Shown: in pieces, positions 15,841 through 24,395 of the stretch | Layout of the letters: each line of letters begins with the position of its first letter | Numbering within the stretch: position 1 is the first letter of the stretch | NCBI GenBank assembly: GCA_015062525.1 | Contig: SUUM01000002.1 | Coordinates: 18,964-82,963, forward strand | Length of the DNA: 64,000 nt | Source: Alphaproteobacteria bacterium | GTDB taxonomy: Bacteria > Pseudomonadota > Alphaproteobacteria > Rs-D84 | Reading direction: 5' to 3' | Notes under the pieces: model-generated | Database searches by the model: none | The model's input: the letters and a program-made list of their open reading frames with translations, nothing else | Told to the model about the DNA's origin: nothing | Made by a program: the position numbers and the translations under genes

Positions 15841-16009
15841 TCGCATGGAATTCCTGCGACGGGCGTGAGAACCCGGAACCGAGTGTCCACGGAAACGTGG
15901 ACATACTCCGCCATACGTGGTTGGAGTATGCTGAATATTTTGAATAAAGCATGCAATCTCGGTATTGTTCTCAAGCACCAACCACCAAGTTTTTTCTTGG
16001 TGTTTTTTT
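15841..16009 (+). ncRNA. Candidate structured RNA with four-helix junction and terminator
   Basis: No ORF covers this 170-nt stretch, but it folds almost completely. A 5' hairpin TCGCA/TGCGA (15841-15859) comes first. Then an outer stem TGAGAAC/GTTCTCA (15866-15872, 15967-15973) and an inner stem ACCGAG/CTCGGT (15878-15883, 15958-15963) enclose three hairpins: TGTCCACG-GAAA-CGTGGACA (15884-15903), TACTCC/GGAGTA (15904-15928, with an inner CCA/TGG) and TGCT/AGCA (15929-15951). A terminator ends it. It does not match tmRNA, RNase P, 6S, 4.5S or riboswitch motifs I know. It is either a free small RNA or an attenuating leader of the glycosyltransferase operon. Confidence 0.6.
15983..16009 (+). 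terminator. Terminator of the structured RNA (possible attenuator)
   Basis: CACCAAG/CTTGGTG stem (15983-16002) with a TTTTTT loop, followed by seven T. It lies 105 bp before the first glycosyltransferase start. Confidence 0.9.
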
Positions 16010-16113
16010 GTTAAAAAAAACGGAGTAAACAGATGAACAAACGTGAATACTGTCCTAGTGCAAAAAATAGGAAACAAGGTTATGCTGATACCCAAACCAA
16101 CAAGGAAGAAAAC

Positions 16114-16941
16114 ATGCCACGGGTTTCGGTACTGACGCCAATATACAACACAAATCACGCGCATTTGCGGGAATGTATTGAATCAATTTTGAATCAAACC
16201 TATACCGATTTTGAATTTATTATTTTAAACGACAGTCCGGAAAATATCGAACTGGAAAAATTGGTTCTGTCATATGATGACGCGCGTATTCGGTATATAA
16301 AAAACGATAAGAATATTGGCATATCAAAATCGCGAAATAAACTGATTGAACTTGCGTGCGGGGAATACATAGCGATATTTGACCATGATGATATTTCACA
16401 TACAACACGTCTGGAAAAACAGGTAAAATTTTTGGACACCAATCCATATATTGGTGTGGTCGGCGCATGGGCGCATTGGTTCGGTGCCCAGGATTTTATT
16501 CGCAAAAATCCAGAATATGATACAGATATAAAAATTCGTCTGACCGATGTGTGCGCGATTATGCACACAACTGCGATGATACGAAAATCTGTTTTAATCG
16601 ATAACAATATTTGGTACGAAGAACAATATACCCCCGCCGAAGATTACCGGTTATGGGGACAACTGATGCAATTTACAGATTTTTACAACATCCAAGAAGT
16701 TTTGGTGGATTATAGATGCGATACAGACAACGCATCACATCGTATGCAAACGCGCCAAACCATTGTACATGAATCAATTAAATTACAAATCTGCAACAAA
16801 TACCCAATGTATCGTTTGGCATTTGAACGCGGTCTGCGCCGTGTTCGCGTGCGATTGTTTGGGAAAATACCACTAATAAAAATAAAAAATCATTGGGCAT
16901 TGTTGTTTGACTGTATTCCATTGGTCAAGATTAAGGATTGA
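16114..16941 (+). CDS. Family 2 glycosyltransferase
   Basis: A GT-A fold glycosyltransferase. VSVLTPIYNTN at the N-terminus binds the nucleotide, NDSPEN and ISKSRNKLIELACGEYIAIFDHDDIS follow, and DHDD is the metal-binding DxD motif. ED in TPAEDYRLW is the likely catalytic acid region. The start at 16114 (AAGGAAG upstream) matches the start of the paralogue at 18162. An in-frame ATG at 16033, also with a good GGAG, would add 27 hydrophilic residues. It is the first of five closely packed genes for a surface glycan. Donor and acceptor sugars are unknown. Confidence 0.85.
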   Translation: MPRVSVLTPIYNTNHAHLRECIESILNQTYTDFEFIILNDSPENIELEKLVLSYDDARIRYIKNDKNIGISKSRNKLIELACGEYIAIFDHDDISHTTRLEKQVKFLDTNPYIGVVGAWAHWFGAQDFIRKNPEYDTDIKIRLTDVCAIMHTTAMIRKSVLIDNNIWYEEQYTPAEDYRLWGQLMQFTDFYNIQEVLVDYRCDTDNASHRMQTRQTIVHESIKLQICNKYPMYRLAFERGLRRVRVRLFGKIPLIKIKNHWALLFDCIPLVKIKD

Positions 16942-16944
16942 TAC

Positions 16945-18165
16945 ATGAATGCGATTATAAATGCGGTATGTTTCTTGATTCCCGTCGCGTCCATTCGGCG
17001 ACCACTGCGGATGCGGTTGCGTCAACGTTGGGCGAATTACAAAAATAGTCCATGGACGTTTTCACGGGGGCTGACCGGACGACCGATTATGTTGTGGGTG
17101 GACCATGCGTTGGGTGGCGGAACCGAAGTTTATTCCAAACGGCAATTCAAAATACTGTGCAAAAAATATGATGTGTTGCGTCTGCAATATTTTCCAAAAA
17201 CGGAACTGTATCATTTGACATTTGCGTGCAATCGGCACCGAATGTGGACAACCCATAACATAGATGCAATTGTCGAATTTTTGTGTGAATTGCGTATTGA
17301 AGAAATAGTTGTAAATAACCTGGTCGCGTACAAAAGCACAACCGATATGCTGCGCATAATTGCGTATATAAAACAAAATTGCCTGGGGCGGGCGCACGTA
17401 TCGTTCCGCGGGCATGATTTTCAAGCAATTTGTCCCAGTTTTAATTTAATGAACTGTGATGGGAATTATTGTGATTTATGTTATGCGGGCGGCTGCGAAG
17501 ATTGTTGGCGACATAAAAAATTATCTGACAATCCAATATCGCACAATGTATTAAAATCCGGCGCGACAAGCATATGCGCGTGGCGCAACGCATGGGGTAA
17601 ATTTTTTACATACACCGTGGACGAGATAATTTTATTTGCCGAACCAATCGAAAAAATATTTTTGCGGGCATACCCTGATATTCAAAATAAGATAAAAATA
17701 ATTCCACACGTTGTGCGCAATTACAGACGCACAAAAATCAGACCGCACGATGAAATTAACATTGTTGTATTGGGGAATATTTCGTATCAAAAGGGCGCTG
17801 GGGTTATCCGTGATATGGCCAAGAAATTACCAACATATGTAAATTTAATCATTGTTGGCGAAATGAAAGACGCGCCAGATAACATACACGTGCATGGAAG
17901 ATATAACGCAAAAAAATTACCACGTATCATGGAAAAATATCAGGCCGATATTGTTTTTATTCCATCCATTTGGCCTGAAACCTTTTCATATACCACGTCC
18001 GAAGCAATAAGTATGGCCTTGCCCGTCGCATGCTTTGATATGGGGGCGCCGGCACAACGTGTGCATGCTTATGAATACGGTTTGGTCTTGGATGAAATTA
18101 ATCCAGAAAAAAATATGATTCAAATTATTGATTTTATAAAACGTATGCGGGGTACAGTAAAATGA
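16945..18165 (+). CDS. Family 4 glycosyltransferase (GT-B)
   Basis: A 406-residue protein with a GT-B layout. The N-domain begins near PIMLWVDHALGGGTEVYSK, where GGGTE forms the acceptor loop, and has a central cysteine cluster (CDGNYCDLCYAGGCEDC) that could bind a metal. The C-domain runs from INIVVLGNISYQKG to the donor-site motif PSIWPETFSYTTSEAISM, the EX7E-type signature of family 4. It starts 3 nt after the preceding gene and overlaps the next by four bases (ATGA). It probably extends the same glycan. The cysteine cluster is unusual for the family. Confidence 0.82.
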   Translation: MNAIINAVCFLIPVASIRRPLRMRLRQRWANYKNSPWTFSRGLTGRPIMLWVDHALGGGTEVYSKRQFKILCKKYDVLRLQYFPKTELYHLTFACNRHRMWTTHNIDAIVEFLCELRIEEIVVNNLVAYKSTTDMLRIIAYIKQNCLGRAHVSFRGHDFQAICPSFNLMNCDGNYCDLCYAGGCEDCWRHKKLSDNPISHNVLKSGATSICAWRNAWGKFFTYTVDEIILFAEPIEKIFLRAYPDIQNKIKIIPHVVRNYRRTKIRPHDEINIVVLGNISYQKGAGVIRDMAKKLPTYVNLIIVGEMKDAPDNIHVHGRYNAKKLPRIMEKYQADIVFIPSIWPETFSYTTSEAISMALPVACFDMGAPAQRVHAYEYGLVLDEINPEKNMIQIIDFIKRMRGTVK

Positions 18166-19043
18166 AAACACCAAAAATTTCTGTTTTAACACCAATGTAC
18201 AACACACGCCCAGATGATTTGCGCGCGATGATTGAAAGTATATTAAATCAGACGTATGGGGACTTTGAATTTTTGTTATTAAACGACAGTCCAGAAAATC
18301 ATGAATTGGAACAGATTGTAAAATCATTTAATGACGTGCGTATTAAATATTTAGCGAACGAAAAAAATATGGGCATTACCAAATCGCGCAATAAATTGAT
18401 TGAATTGGCGCGTGGGGAATATTTAGCGGTGGCGGATCACGACGATATTTCCACACCAAATCGGTTTGAGTTAGAAGTTGGTTTTTTGGATGCAAACCCG
18501 CACATTGGGGCGGTTGGCGGCAACGTTATTGAAATTCGTGATGGCGTGGAATACGCAACGCAGCGTCGTCCCATGCATGACCATGACATAAAATTATCGC
18601 TGATTAATGACACGTATGTATGCAACCCAGTTCATTCGGGGTGTATGATTAGAAAATCTGTTTTAATAAAATCGGGCGTCCGTTATCGCGAAGAATGGTC
18701 GCCGTGCGAAGACAGAATGTTGTTTGTTGATTTGATACCGCATACTTGTTTCCATAATTTAAGGGACGTTGTTTTGAAATACGTGTGGACGGGCGAAAAC
18801 ACCACCCTGCGCCATTGGCAGAAAATGTATGACATCCCACCAATTATTGTCGCGAACGCACGCACAGAATATCCGGTGTATTATGACGAGTGGAAATGGA
18901 CGCAACGAAACCGCCCCATGCGTCAAACACGATGGATTAAACTGTTTGGATTTATACCTTTTATAAAAATCAGGCACAAGCATGGCCAGACAAAAATCTA
19001 TTTATTTGATTTCATTCAATTGGCACGGGTAAAACATGACTAA
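18162..19043 (+). CDS. Family 2 glycosyltransferase, paralogue of the 16.1 kb gene
   Basis: Clearly related to the first enzyme of the operon: ISVLTPMYNT, LLNDSPENHELEQIVKSF, ITKSRNKLIELARGEY and DHDDIS are near identical. The 293-residue protein differs after residue 120, where the acceptor-recognition part lies, so the pair likely adds different linkages after a local duplication. The DxD motif is DHDD; CEDR near residue 185 corresponds to the catalytic ED. Translationally coupled to the gene before (ATGA) and overlapping the next by eight bases. Confidence 0.85.
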   Translation: MKTPKISVLTPMYNTRPDDLRAMIESILNQTYGDFEFLLLNDSPENHELEQIVKSFNDVRIKYLANEKNMGITKSRNKLIELARGEYLAVADHDDISTPNRFELEVGFLDANPHIGAVGGNVIEIRDGVEYATQRRPMHDHDIKLSLINDTYVCNPVHSGCMIRKSVLIKSGVRYREEWSPCEDRMLFVDLIPHTCFHNLRDVVLKYVWTGENTTLRHWQKMYDIPPIIVANARTEYPVYYDEWKWTQRNRPMRQTRWIKLFGFIPFIKIRHKHGQTKIYLFDFIQLARVKHD

Positions 19044-19839
19044 GATAAAAAAAGTAATTTATACATGTATTACAGGCGAATATGACGACGCATGCGCACA
19101 TGTTTATGTTGATGACACGTGGGACTATGTAATGTTCACAGATAATCAATATTTACTGGGCATGCCACAATATATGCATTGGCAAATACGACCGCTGCAA
19201 TTCGATAAACTGACCAATGTAAAAAACGCGCGGTGGCACAAAATTAATGCAAATAAACTGTTCCCAGAATATGAAATCAGTTTATGGATTGATGGAAATA
19301 TTGTAATTATGAAGCCCACATTTTTTGAACGCATTAATCGCTTTGTTAAATCCGGAACTATAATCGCAATTCCAACTCACCCTGAACGCACGTGCATATA
19401 TGACGAAGCCGAAAAGATAAAAGAACTTAAAATCGATAATAAAAATACCATTAACCAAGAAATGCGCAGATTAAGGCTTTTGGGGTACCCGCGCGGAAAC
19501 GGGTTAAACGAAACGTGCATAATATTGCGACGACATAACAACAAAAAAATTGTGCGGTTGCAACGCGCATGGTGGAAAATGGTGCACAACTATTCCAAAC
19601 GCGACCAATTATCATACAACTGGGCCGCATGGCGACACAGGGTTCATACAACACCCATGTTTGACACGCCGGGCGAACACAGGCACCTTAACGAATTATT
19701 GTTTGTACATAAACGCAGCCACAATCAAAGTCCATCTGATAATTTTGACATATGGGTTGGACCACGCTGGGTTGTGCGCGGGTTGGCATTATTTGTTTTT
19801 CACAACAAAAAAGATTTCATAACAAAACACACAAGATAA
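19036..19839 (+). CDS. DUF616/TOD1-like putative glycosyltransferase
   Basis: A 267-residue protein starting KKVIYTCITGEYDD. It contains WDYVMFTDN, NARWHKINANKLFPEYEISLWIDGNI and a late HLNELLFVHKRSHNQ segment. This series is typical of DUF616 (TOD1/MUCI70-like) proteins found in capsule and LPS clusters; the WIDGN region takes the place of the DxD site of GT-A enzymes. No signal peptide. Its place in the operon supports a role in the same glycan. Family identification is fairly sure, activity is not. Confidence 0.72.
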   Translation: MTKIKKVIYTCITGEYDDACAHVYVDDTWDYVMFTDNQYLLGMPQYMHWQIRPLQFDKLTNVKNARWHKINANKLFPEYEISLWIDGNIVIMKPTFFERINRFVKSGTIIAIPTHPERTCIYDEAEKIKELKIDNKNTINQEMRRLRLLGYPRGNGLNETCIILRRHNNKKIVRLQRAWWKMVHNYSKRDQLSYNWAAWRHRVHTTPMFDTPGEHRHLNELLFVHKRSHNQSPSDNFDIWVGPRWVVRGLALFVFHNKKDFITKHTR

Positions 19840-19849
19840 GGGTAATAGC

Positions 19850-20644
19850 ATGCAAAACAAATACGACATAGTTTATTCAATTGGGCACGATTGCGCGTGC
19901 AGTATGTATCTGAACAAACATCGGTTGCGGGTTGTGTCGGGGCCGCTGGATTGGTTAACCAGTGTGCCGGCACATATGCGATTTGATATGATATTAAATG
20001 ATTTTGATGGGTTTATGGACATTCGGGACTTTGAATTCGTAGAAAAAGATTCGAATATCATCAATGATGATAAATGTGATTACTATAAAAACAGGCGTAC
20101 CGGATTGTATTTTTATCATGACTTTGTGGCGGGTGTGCCACTGAAAAAATCATTTGATGCGGTCGCCGAAAAATATCAACGGCGTATAAACAGGTTTTAT
20201 GAAAATATTCGCGACAAACAGAATGTATTGCTGGTATGGTTTTCACACTATCACGATACAACAAATGAACAATGGATGAAATTTGCAAATGATTTTTGCA
20301 ATAAAATGGGTAAAAATATTGATTTCCTGGTGATTCAACATATGGAAAATCAGTACACACCAATCAAAACAATTATTGCGCCAAATATTGTACGATATGA
20401 TTTACATACAACTGAAAAAGACGAACGTGGCAACAATACAACCGTTGGAAATGAAAAACTGTGCGACACTATTTTTTCGCAATATGCGTTGCGTGTACCG
20501 CGCAATCGACGATTGAAATATTTGTGGAAAAAAGGGTTATTAAATGGTGTATGTAAATTTGTTCCTTTGCATGACGTGCGACATGCGTGGCGCAACAAAT
20601 TAAAACGTGATATTGATGAACTGATATATAATCGGCGTGATTAA
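19850..20644 (+). CDS. DUF1796 family putative papain-like protein
   Basis: The start YDIVYSIGHDCACSMYLNKHRLRVVSGPLDWL is the DUF1796 signature, a family annotated as putative papain-like cysteine peptidase on fold grounds. LLVWFSHYHDTT and IDFLVIQHMENQ follow. Members occur in capsule and exopolysaccharide loci, consistent with this operon. Whether it is a peptidase or acts on a glycan is unknown. Last gene of the operon, ten bases after the previous one. Its stop codon overlaps the convergent mltB stop by four bases and there is no terminator hairpin between them. Confidence 0.75.
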   Translation: MQNKYDIVYSIGHDCACSMYLNKHRLRVVSGPLDWLTSVPAHMRFDMILNDFDGFMDIRDFEFVEKDSNIINDDKCDYYKNRRTGLYFYHDFVAGVPLKKSFDAVAEKYQRRINRFYENIRDKQNVLLVWFSHYHDTTNEQWMKFANDFCNKMGKNIDFLVIQHMENQYTPIKTIIAPNIVRYDLHTTEKDERGNNTTVGNEKLCDTIFSQYALRVPRNRRLKYLWKKGLLNGVCKFVPLHDVRHAWRNKLKRDIDELIYNRRD

Positions 20645-21684
20645 TGTAATCTGTCCGCAAGTTCTGCAATCGCAATCGCATACCAATTCGAATTATTCCA
20701 TTTTTTTATTCGGTAAAAATTCGGATAAGTCAAATATGCGGTGATAACAGGCATTGGCGCAACGTCTGTATCAAGTCCCGTTGTGGCGACCGCATCGGCG
20801 CGCGCCGTTTCAATGGCAGCAACATCAGCAACCAGACCCGCCGTCATATCATTTTTCGGTATTGGGGTGCCGTCTGGATTCATAACACCCATGGCTGCCC
20901 ATTGTGGTAATGTTAATTTTGTTTTTCCGTCCAGTAATGACATATCAAAGTCGGCGGGCAAAACAACACGACGCACAATACGTTCGTTTTTGTTCCACCC
21001 CAATTTATTCAGGTAATTACCCGCGCTGAACATAGCATCCGATATATTGTTGATGATATCGATGCGACCATCGCTGTTTCCATCAGCACCATATTGGGCA
21101 AGTGTCGTTGGAATAAACTGGAAATGCCCCATTGCGCCCGCCCAAGACCCAGATATAGAATTTATATCTAATCTGTTTTTATCTGCGATTTTCATCAATG
21201 CTATTAATTGATTTGTAAAGAATGTTTCGCGGCGACCGTCGTATATTAATGTAAAGAACGCGTCTGTTAATTTATGTCGTGATTTTACCGCTCCATAATT
21301 CGATTCCATTCCCCAAAATGCAAGCATGATATGCGGTGGAATGCCATACTTATTCTCAACACGCGATAACAATGTTGGATATGTATTGCGCATTTTTTGC
21401 CCTTGGGAAATTCGCGTCTGATTTACAGTTCGTGTCAAATAGCCGTCCAAAGTTAATTTGAATTCCGACTGGTTTGAATCGCTGCGCACAATGGACGGAA
21501 TAAATGACGGGTATCTAAGCGCGTCATTGATTGTCGCTTCGGAAATATTTTCAGACGTGGCGCGTGCCCGCACCGCGTCAATCATTTCATACCATCGCGC
21601 TGAATCAAATGTACCACGTTCAGCACGAACAGACAAAGGCATACAAAACACAGTGGCGCAAAGCCCTATAATGACTTTTTTCAT
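20641..21684 (-). CDS. mltB: Lytic murein transglycosylase, MltB family
   Basis: A 347-residue periplasmic enzyme with a Sec signal peptide (MKKVIIGLCATVFCMPLSVRA). The family GH103 core shows FWGMESNYG with the catalytic Glu, SWAGAMGHFQFIPTT, and DAMFSAGNYLNKLGW. It cleaves peptidoglycan strands to 1,6-anhydro products during growth or assembly. An insertion near residue 270 (AADVAAIETARADAVATT-like) is alanine-rich. The start at 21684 follows GGGGGAA; the in-frame ATG at 21696 lacks this. It lies 16 nt downstream of the outer-membrane gene and is probably co-transcribed with it. No lipobox was seen, unlike E. coli MltB. Confidence 0.88.
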   Translation of the reverse strand: MKKVIIGLCATVFCMPLSVRAERGTFDSARWYEMIDAVRARATSENISEATINDALRYPSFIPSIVRSDSNQSEFKLTLDGYLTRTVNQTRISQGQKMRNTYPTLLSRVENKYGIPPHIMLAFWGMESNYGAVKSRHKLTDAFFTLIYDGRRETFFTNQLIALMKIADKNRLDINSISGSWAGAMGHFQFIPTTLAQYGADGNSDGRIDIINNISDAMFSAGNYLNKLGWNKNERIVRRVVLPADFDMSLLDGKTKLTLPQWAAMGVMNPDGTPIPKNDMTAGLVADVAAIETARADAVATTGLDTDVAPMPVITAYLTYPNFYRIKKWNNSNWYAIAIAELADRLH

Positions 21685-21700
21685 CAATTCCCCCATATAA

Positions 21701-23236
21701 TTAGAATGCGTATTTTACACCCAAATGGATTCCAAATGATTGCCATGTGGCACGCTTCAACGAATCAGAAACTTTTTCCGTATGGGCCGCAACCGTTTCC
21801 AGCACTGGAACAAAGTACGACCCAAGAATTTCATTGTTTGGACCGTATTCAATAACTTCTTTCATTTCATATTGACCATTTTCGTCGATGACGTATTGGC
21901 TGTATTCTGCAACGTATAATTCGCCCGGAATTTTACCCACATGGAACAGGTTTGTATCAACCTTTAACGACAATTGCAGGCGGTCGGACAATTTATAGTT
22001 ATATTCCATTTCGGCGGCATAAGAATATGCACCGTTGCTGCCCTCGTCCAGGAAACTGGGGTTTTGTTGCCAATCGGTGCGGTTGGGCCATATACCCTCG
22101 GACGAATATTTAGGCAGACCAACCTGCATATACAGACGCAATTTATCGCGCAGTGTCATCTGTTTTTCAATTTCCAGACCAACATAAAATCCAGACCAGG
22201 TCGTATTATAGATGTGGGTTGTACCCTCGACCACGATGGGGCCGTCGCCACCAATAATTACACATTCGCCAGCTCCAACCCCCCATGGGATTGTGCCCAT
22301 GGTTATTTCATAATCGCCCGTCGTTAGTGAATCACCCAGATATGGGAACCCATTGACACTTGTGCTACCCAAAGCATTGGTGACAACTTTTATATCTTCG
22401 GGTGACATGCAAACCTGGTACCAATCGTCCGGTGGTGTGGTACCAATTGGTACGGCGAAATATTCACCCAATTCATTACCGAACACATAAAATCCGTCCC
22501 GGGTCATTAATGGCAGGTACACGCCCGGATTCGGATAATAATGATCGGACATTTCCAGGTTATGCTTGAATATTTCATAGCCAAATGTGGGTGATAATTT
22601 CCATCCACCAATATCCCAAATATGATGCGCGGAAATTCCAAAACGGAAATAATTACTGCGCCCAGATTGGTCACCCATAGAAATCGTGAATATGCCATAT
22701 TCTGGGTATTGGGCTTCGAATGGTTTAAGGTCATAGTCCATGGACAGACCGCCATGCGACATATCACCATACGCATATTCACCATAAACAGATAAATCAA
22801 AATCACGCAGACTGAAATTATGACGGGCACCAACACGAATTTCGTTCCATATCATATCGTCCCATTCCAATATGGAATTTACCCCCGTTTCAAATTCAAA
22901 GTCCGCAAAACGACGCGAATAGCCCGCATAGATTGATGTGGCGTGTTCGGACTGCGCCGGCATTGCAATTCCATTTGCGGTCATAGTGCCAGCAAATGTC
23001 GGCATTTGTGCAGGGCGCGGAACCTGGTATGAATAGGTACGGGAACCCACAACCTGTTTATTGCCAGATTTGCCAACGTATTTTGTATAACCCTGGTCCG
23101 CATAGCGACCGTATGATGTCTGATTTGCATTTGGCGCAGATTGTGTTTGATAGTACGACGGCACACCTTCGTTCGCGGCAAACGCGACGAATGGCGCAAA
23201 AATCAGCGATAAAAATGAAACCTTCCCTGCCTTCAT
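21701..23236 (-). CDS. Outer-membrane beta-barrel protein
   Basis: The start at 23236 gives a clean signal peptide (MKAGKVSFLSLIFAPFVAFA) on a 511-residue protein. The mature part alternates polar and aromatic residues in many amphipathic strands (SIYAGYSRRFADFEFETGV, DFDLSVYGEYAYG, LQLSLKVDTNLFHVG) and ends in GVKYAF, the C-terminal Phe used by the BAM machinery. A long loop with two cysteines (MSPEDI... and GAGECVIIGG) lies in the middle. Function is unknown; overall shape recalls omptin-like or adhesin barrels, but no active-site pattern was found. The open frame to 23566 runs upstream of the promoter and is not used. Confidence 0.75.
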   Translation of the reverse strand: MKAGKVSFLSLIFAPFVAFAANEGVPSYYQTQSAPNANQTSYGRYADQGYTKYVGKSGNKQVVGSRTYSYQVPRPAQMPTFAGTMTANGIAMPAQSEHATSIYAGYSRRFADFEFETGVNSILEWDDMIWNEIRVGARHNFSLRDFDLSVYGEYAYGDMSHGGLSMDYDLKPFEAQYPEYGIFTISMGDQSGRSNYFRFGISAHHIWDIGGWKLSPTFGYEIFKHNLEMSDHYYPNPGVYLPLMTRDGFYVFGNELGEYFAVPIGTTPPDDWYQVCMSPEDIKVVTNALGSTSVNGFPYLGDSLTTGDYEITMGTIPWGVGAGECVIIGGDGPIVVEGTTHIYNTTWSGFYVGLEIEKQMTLRDKLRLYMQVGLPKYSSEGIWPNRTDWQQNPSFLDEGSNGAYSYAAEMEYNYKLSDRLQLSLKVDTNLFHVGKIPGELYVAEYSQYVIDENGQYEMKEVIEYGPNNEILGSYFVPVLETVAAHTEKVSDSLKRATWQSFGIHLGVKYAF

Positions 23237-23254
23237 ATGAATATCGTTGCGTTT

Positions 23255-23282
23255 ATTATAACATAAATTGACGCCCTGTAAA
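23255..23282 (-). promoter_or_regulatory. Promoter of the outer-membrane barrel gene
   Basis: On the minus strand TTTACA (23282-23277) and an extended TGT-TATAAT (23260-23255) are spaced 16 bp. The leader would be about 12 nt, without a ribosome-binding site. Confidence 0.78.
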
Positions 23283-23301
23283 AGTATTTTCATTTCCCAC
23301 T

Positions 23302-23329
23302 TGCGTACATGTTTTGTCGGTGTACAATG
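23302..23329 (+). promoter_or_regulatory. Promoter of hemW
   Basis: TTGCGT and TACAAT spaced 16 bp, divergent from the barrel gene promoter. The -10 box ends about 7 nt before the hemW ATG. Positions are accurate to about one base. Confidence 0.65.
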
Positions 23330-23335
23330 TGGAAA

Positions 23336-24394
23336 ATGAAAAATGCACCACACAACATTTATATTCATGTGCCATATTGCATGTCCAAGTGCAACTATTG
23401 CGCTTTTTTTTCCACCGCGTGTGCGACACCAGACTGGGACAGATATGTCAATGAAATTTGCAGTGAAATCGAATCCTGGGCAAAAAATCTGGGTAAAATA
23501 GATGTGCCGACCGTATTTTTTGGTGGGGGAACACCATCGCTGATGCCGGTCGGGTGTTTCGAACAAATTTTAGGTACAATCCAAGACAAATTTAATTTGT
23601 TGTCGGATGCGGAAATTACAATTGAATCAAACCCAGGAACGCTGGATAAAGACAAACTGCGTAATTTTCGTGATGCGGGTGTAAATCGTTTGTCCGTTGG
23701 GGTGCAAAGCCTGAGTGATGAAAAATTAAAATTCCTGGGGCGGCAACACAATGTGGCGGACGCTTTGAAATTATTAGATGATGCCCGCAATATTGGGTTG
23801 CGTGTGTCAGCGGACTTTATCTATGGTTTGCCGGGGGATACGGTGGCCGATGTGATAAATTTATGCAACAGGATTAACACCCTGGGGCTGACGCATTGTT
23901 CTATGTACGAATTGACGATTGAGCCGAACACACCATTTGGCAAAATGAATCTGCAAATGCCAGACAATGAAACAATGGCCCAGATGTATTTGGCGATTGG
24001 CGATACATTGCAATTGCCCCGGTACGAGGTTTCTAACCATGCCACCCCCGGCAACGAATGCATGCACAATCAAAATGTTTGGGACGGGCAACCGTATATG
24101 GGCATTGGGCGCGGTGCGGCGGGGCGCATTTTAATGGATGGCGTGTGGTACGAACAGTTGGGCAACAATGCGCAATTTGAAAAAATGGATGACAATGCGC
24201 GTGCAATCGAAATGATTTTGACCGGTATGCGTACGTTGTGCGGTTGTCGATTGACAGATGCAATAAAAAACGTTATTGATATGGACTGGGTGCGAAAAAA
24301 TCAATCCCTTGTTCAAATTAATGGGGACCGAATCTCAGCAACCCCACAGGGTATGTTGATTTTGGATGATTTAATGGTAAAATTGGTGAAATAA
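23336..24394 (+). CDS. hemW: HemW-like radical SAM protein
   Basis: A 352-residue radical SAM protein with CMSKCNYC (Cys15, Cys19, Cys22), the CxxxCxxC ligands of a 4Fe-4S cluster. TVFFGGGTPSLM, NRLSVGVQS and LGRQHNVADAL follow, in the order seen in HemW. HemW (formerly a HemN-like coproporphyrinogen oxidase) is a heme chaperone; it lacks the extra N-terminal features of true HemN. An earlier in-frame ATG (23309) lies inside the promoter, so the start near 23336 is chosen. No Shine-Dalgarno sequence is present. The stop is one base before the ATG of the M13 peptidase. Confidence 0.88.
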   Translation: MKNAPHNIYIHVPYCMSKCNYCAFFSTACATPDWDRYVNEICSEIESWAKNLGKIDVPTVFFGGGTPSLMPVGCFEQILGTIQDKFNLLSDAEITIESNPGTLDKDKLRNFRDAGVNRLSVGVQSLSDEKLKFLGRQHNVADALKLLDDARNIGLRVSADFIYGLPGDTVADVINLCNRINTLGLTHCSMYELTIEPNTPFGKMNLQMPDNETMAQMYLAIGDTLQLPRYEVSNHATPGNECMHNQNVWDGQPYMGIGRGAAGRILMDGVWYEQLGNNAQFEKMDDNARAIEMILTGMRTLCGCRLTDAIKNVIDMDWVRKNQSLVQINGDRISATPQGMLILDDLMVKLVK

Positions 24395-24395
24395 A

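Noticed and set aside
15841..16009. Known RNA class (tmRNA, RNase P, 6S, 4.5S, common riboswitches)
   Set aside because: Length and conserved core motifs of these classes are absent.
21701..23566. Longer start for the outer-membrane barrel at 23566
   Set aside because: The extension overlaps the divergent hemW gene and the barrel promoter; the signal peptide begins at 23236.
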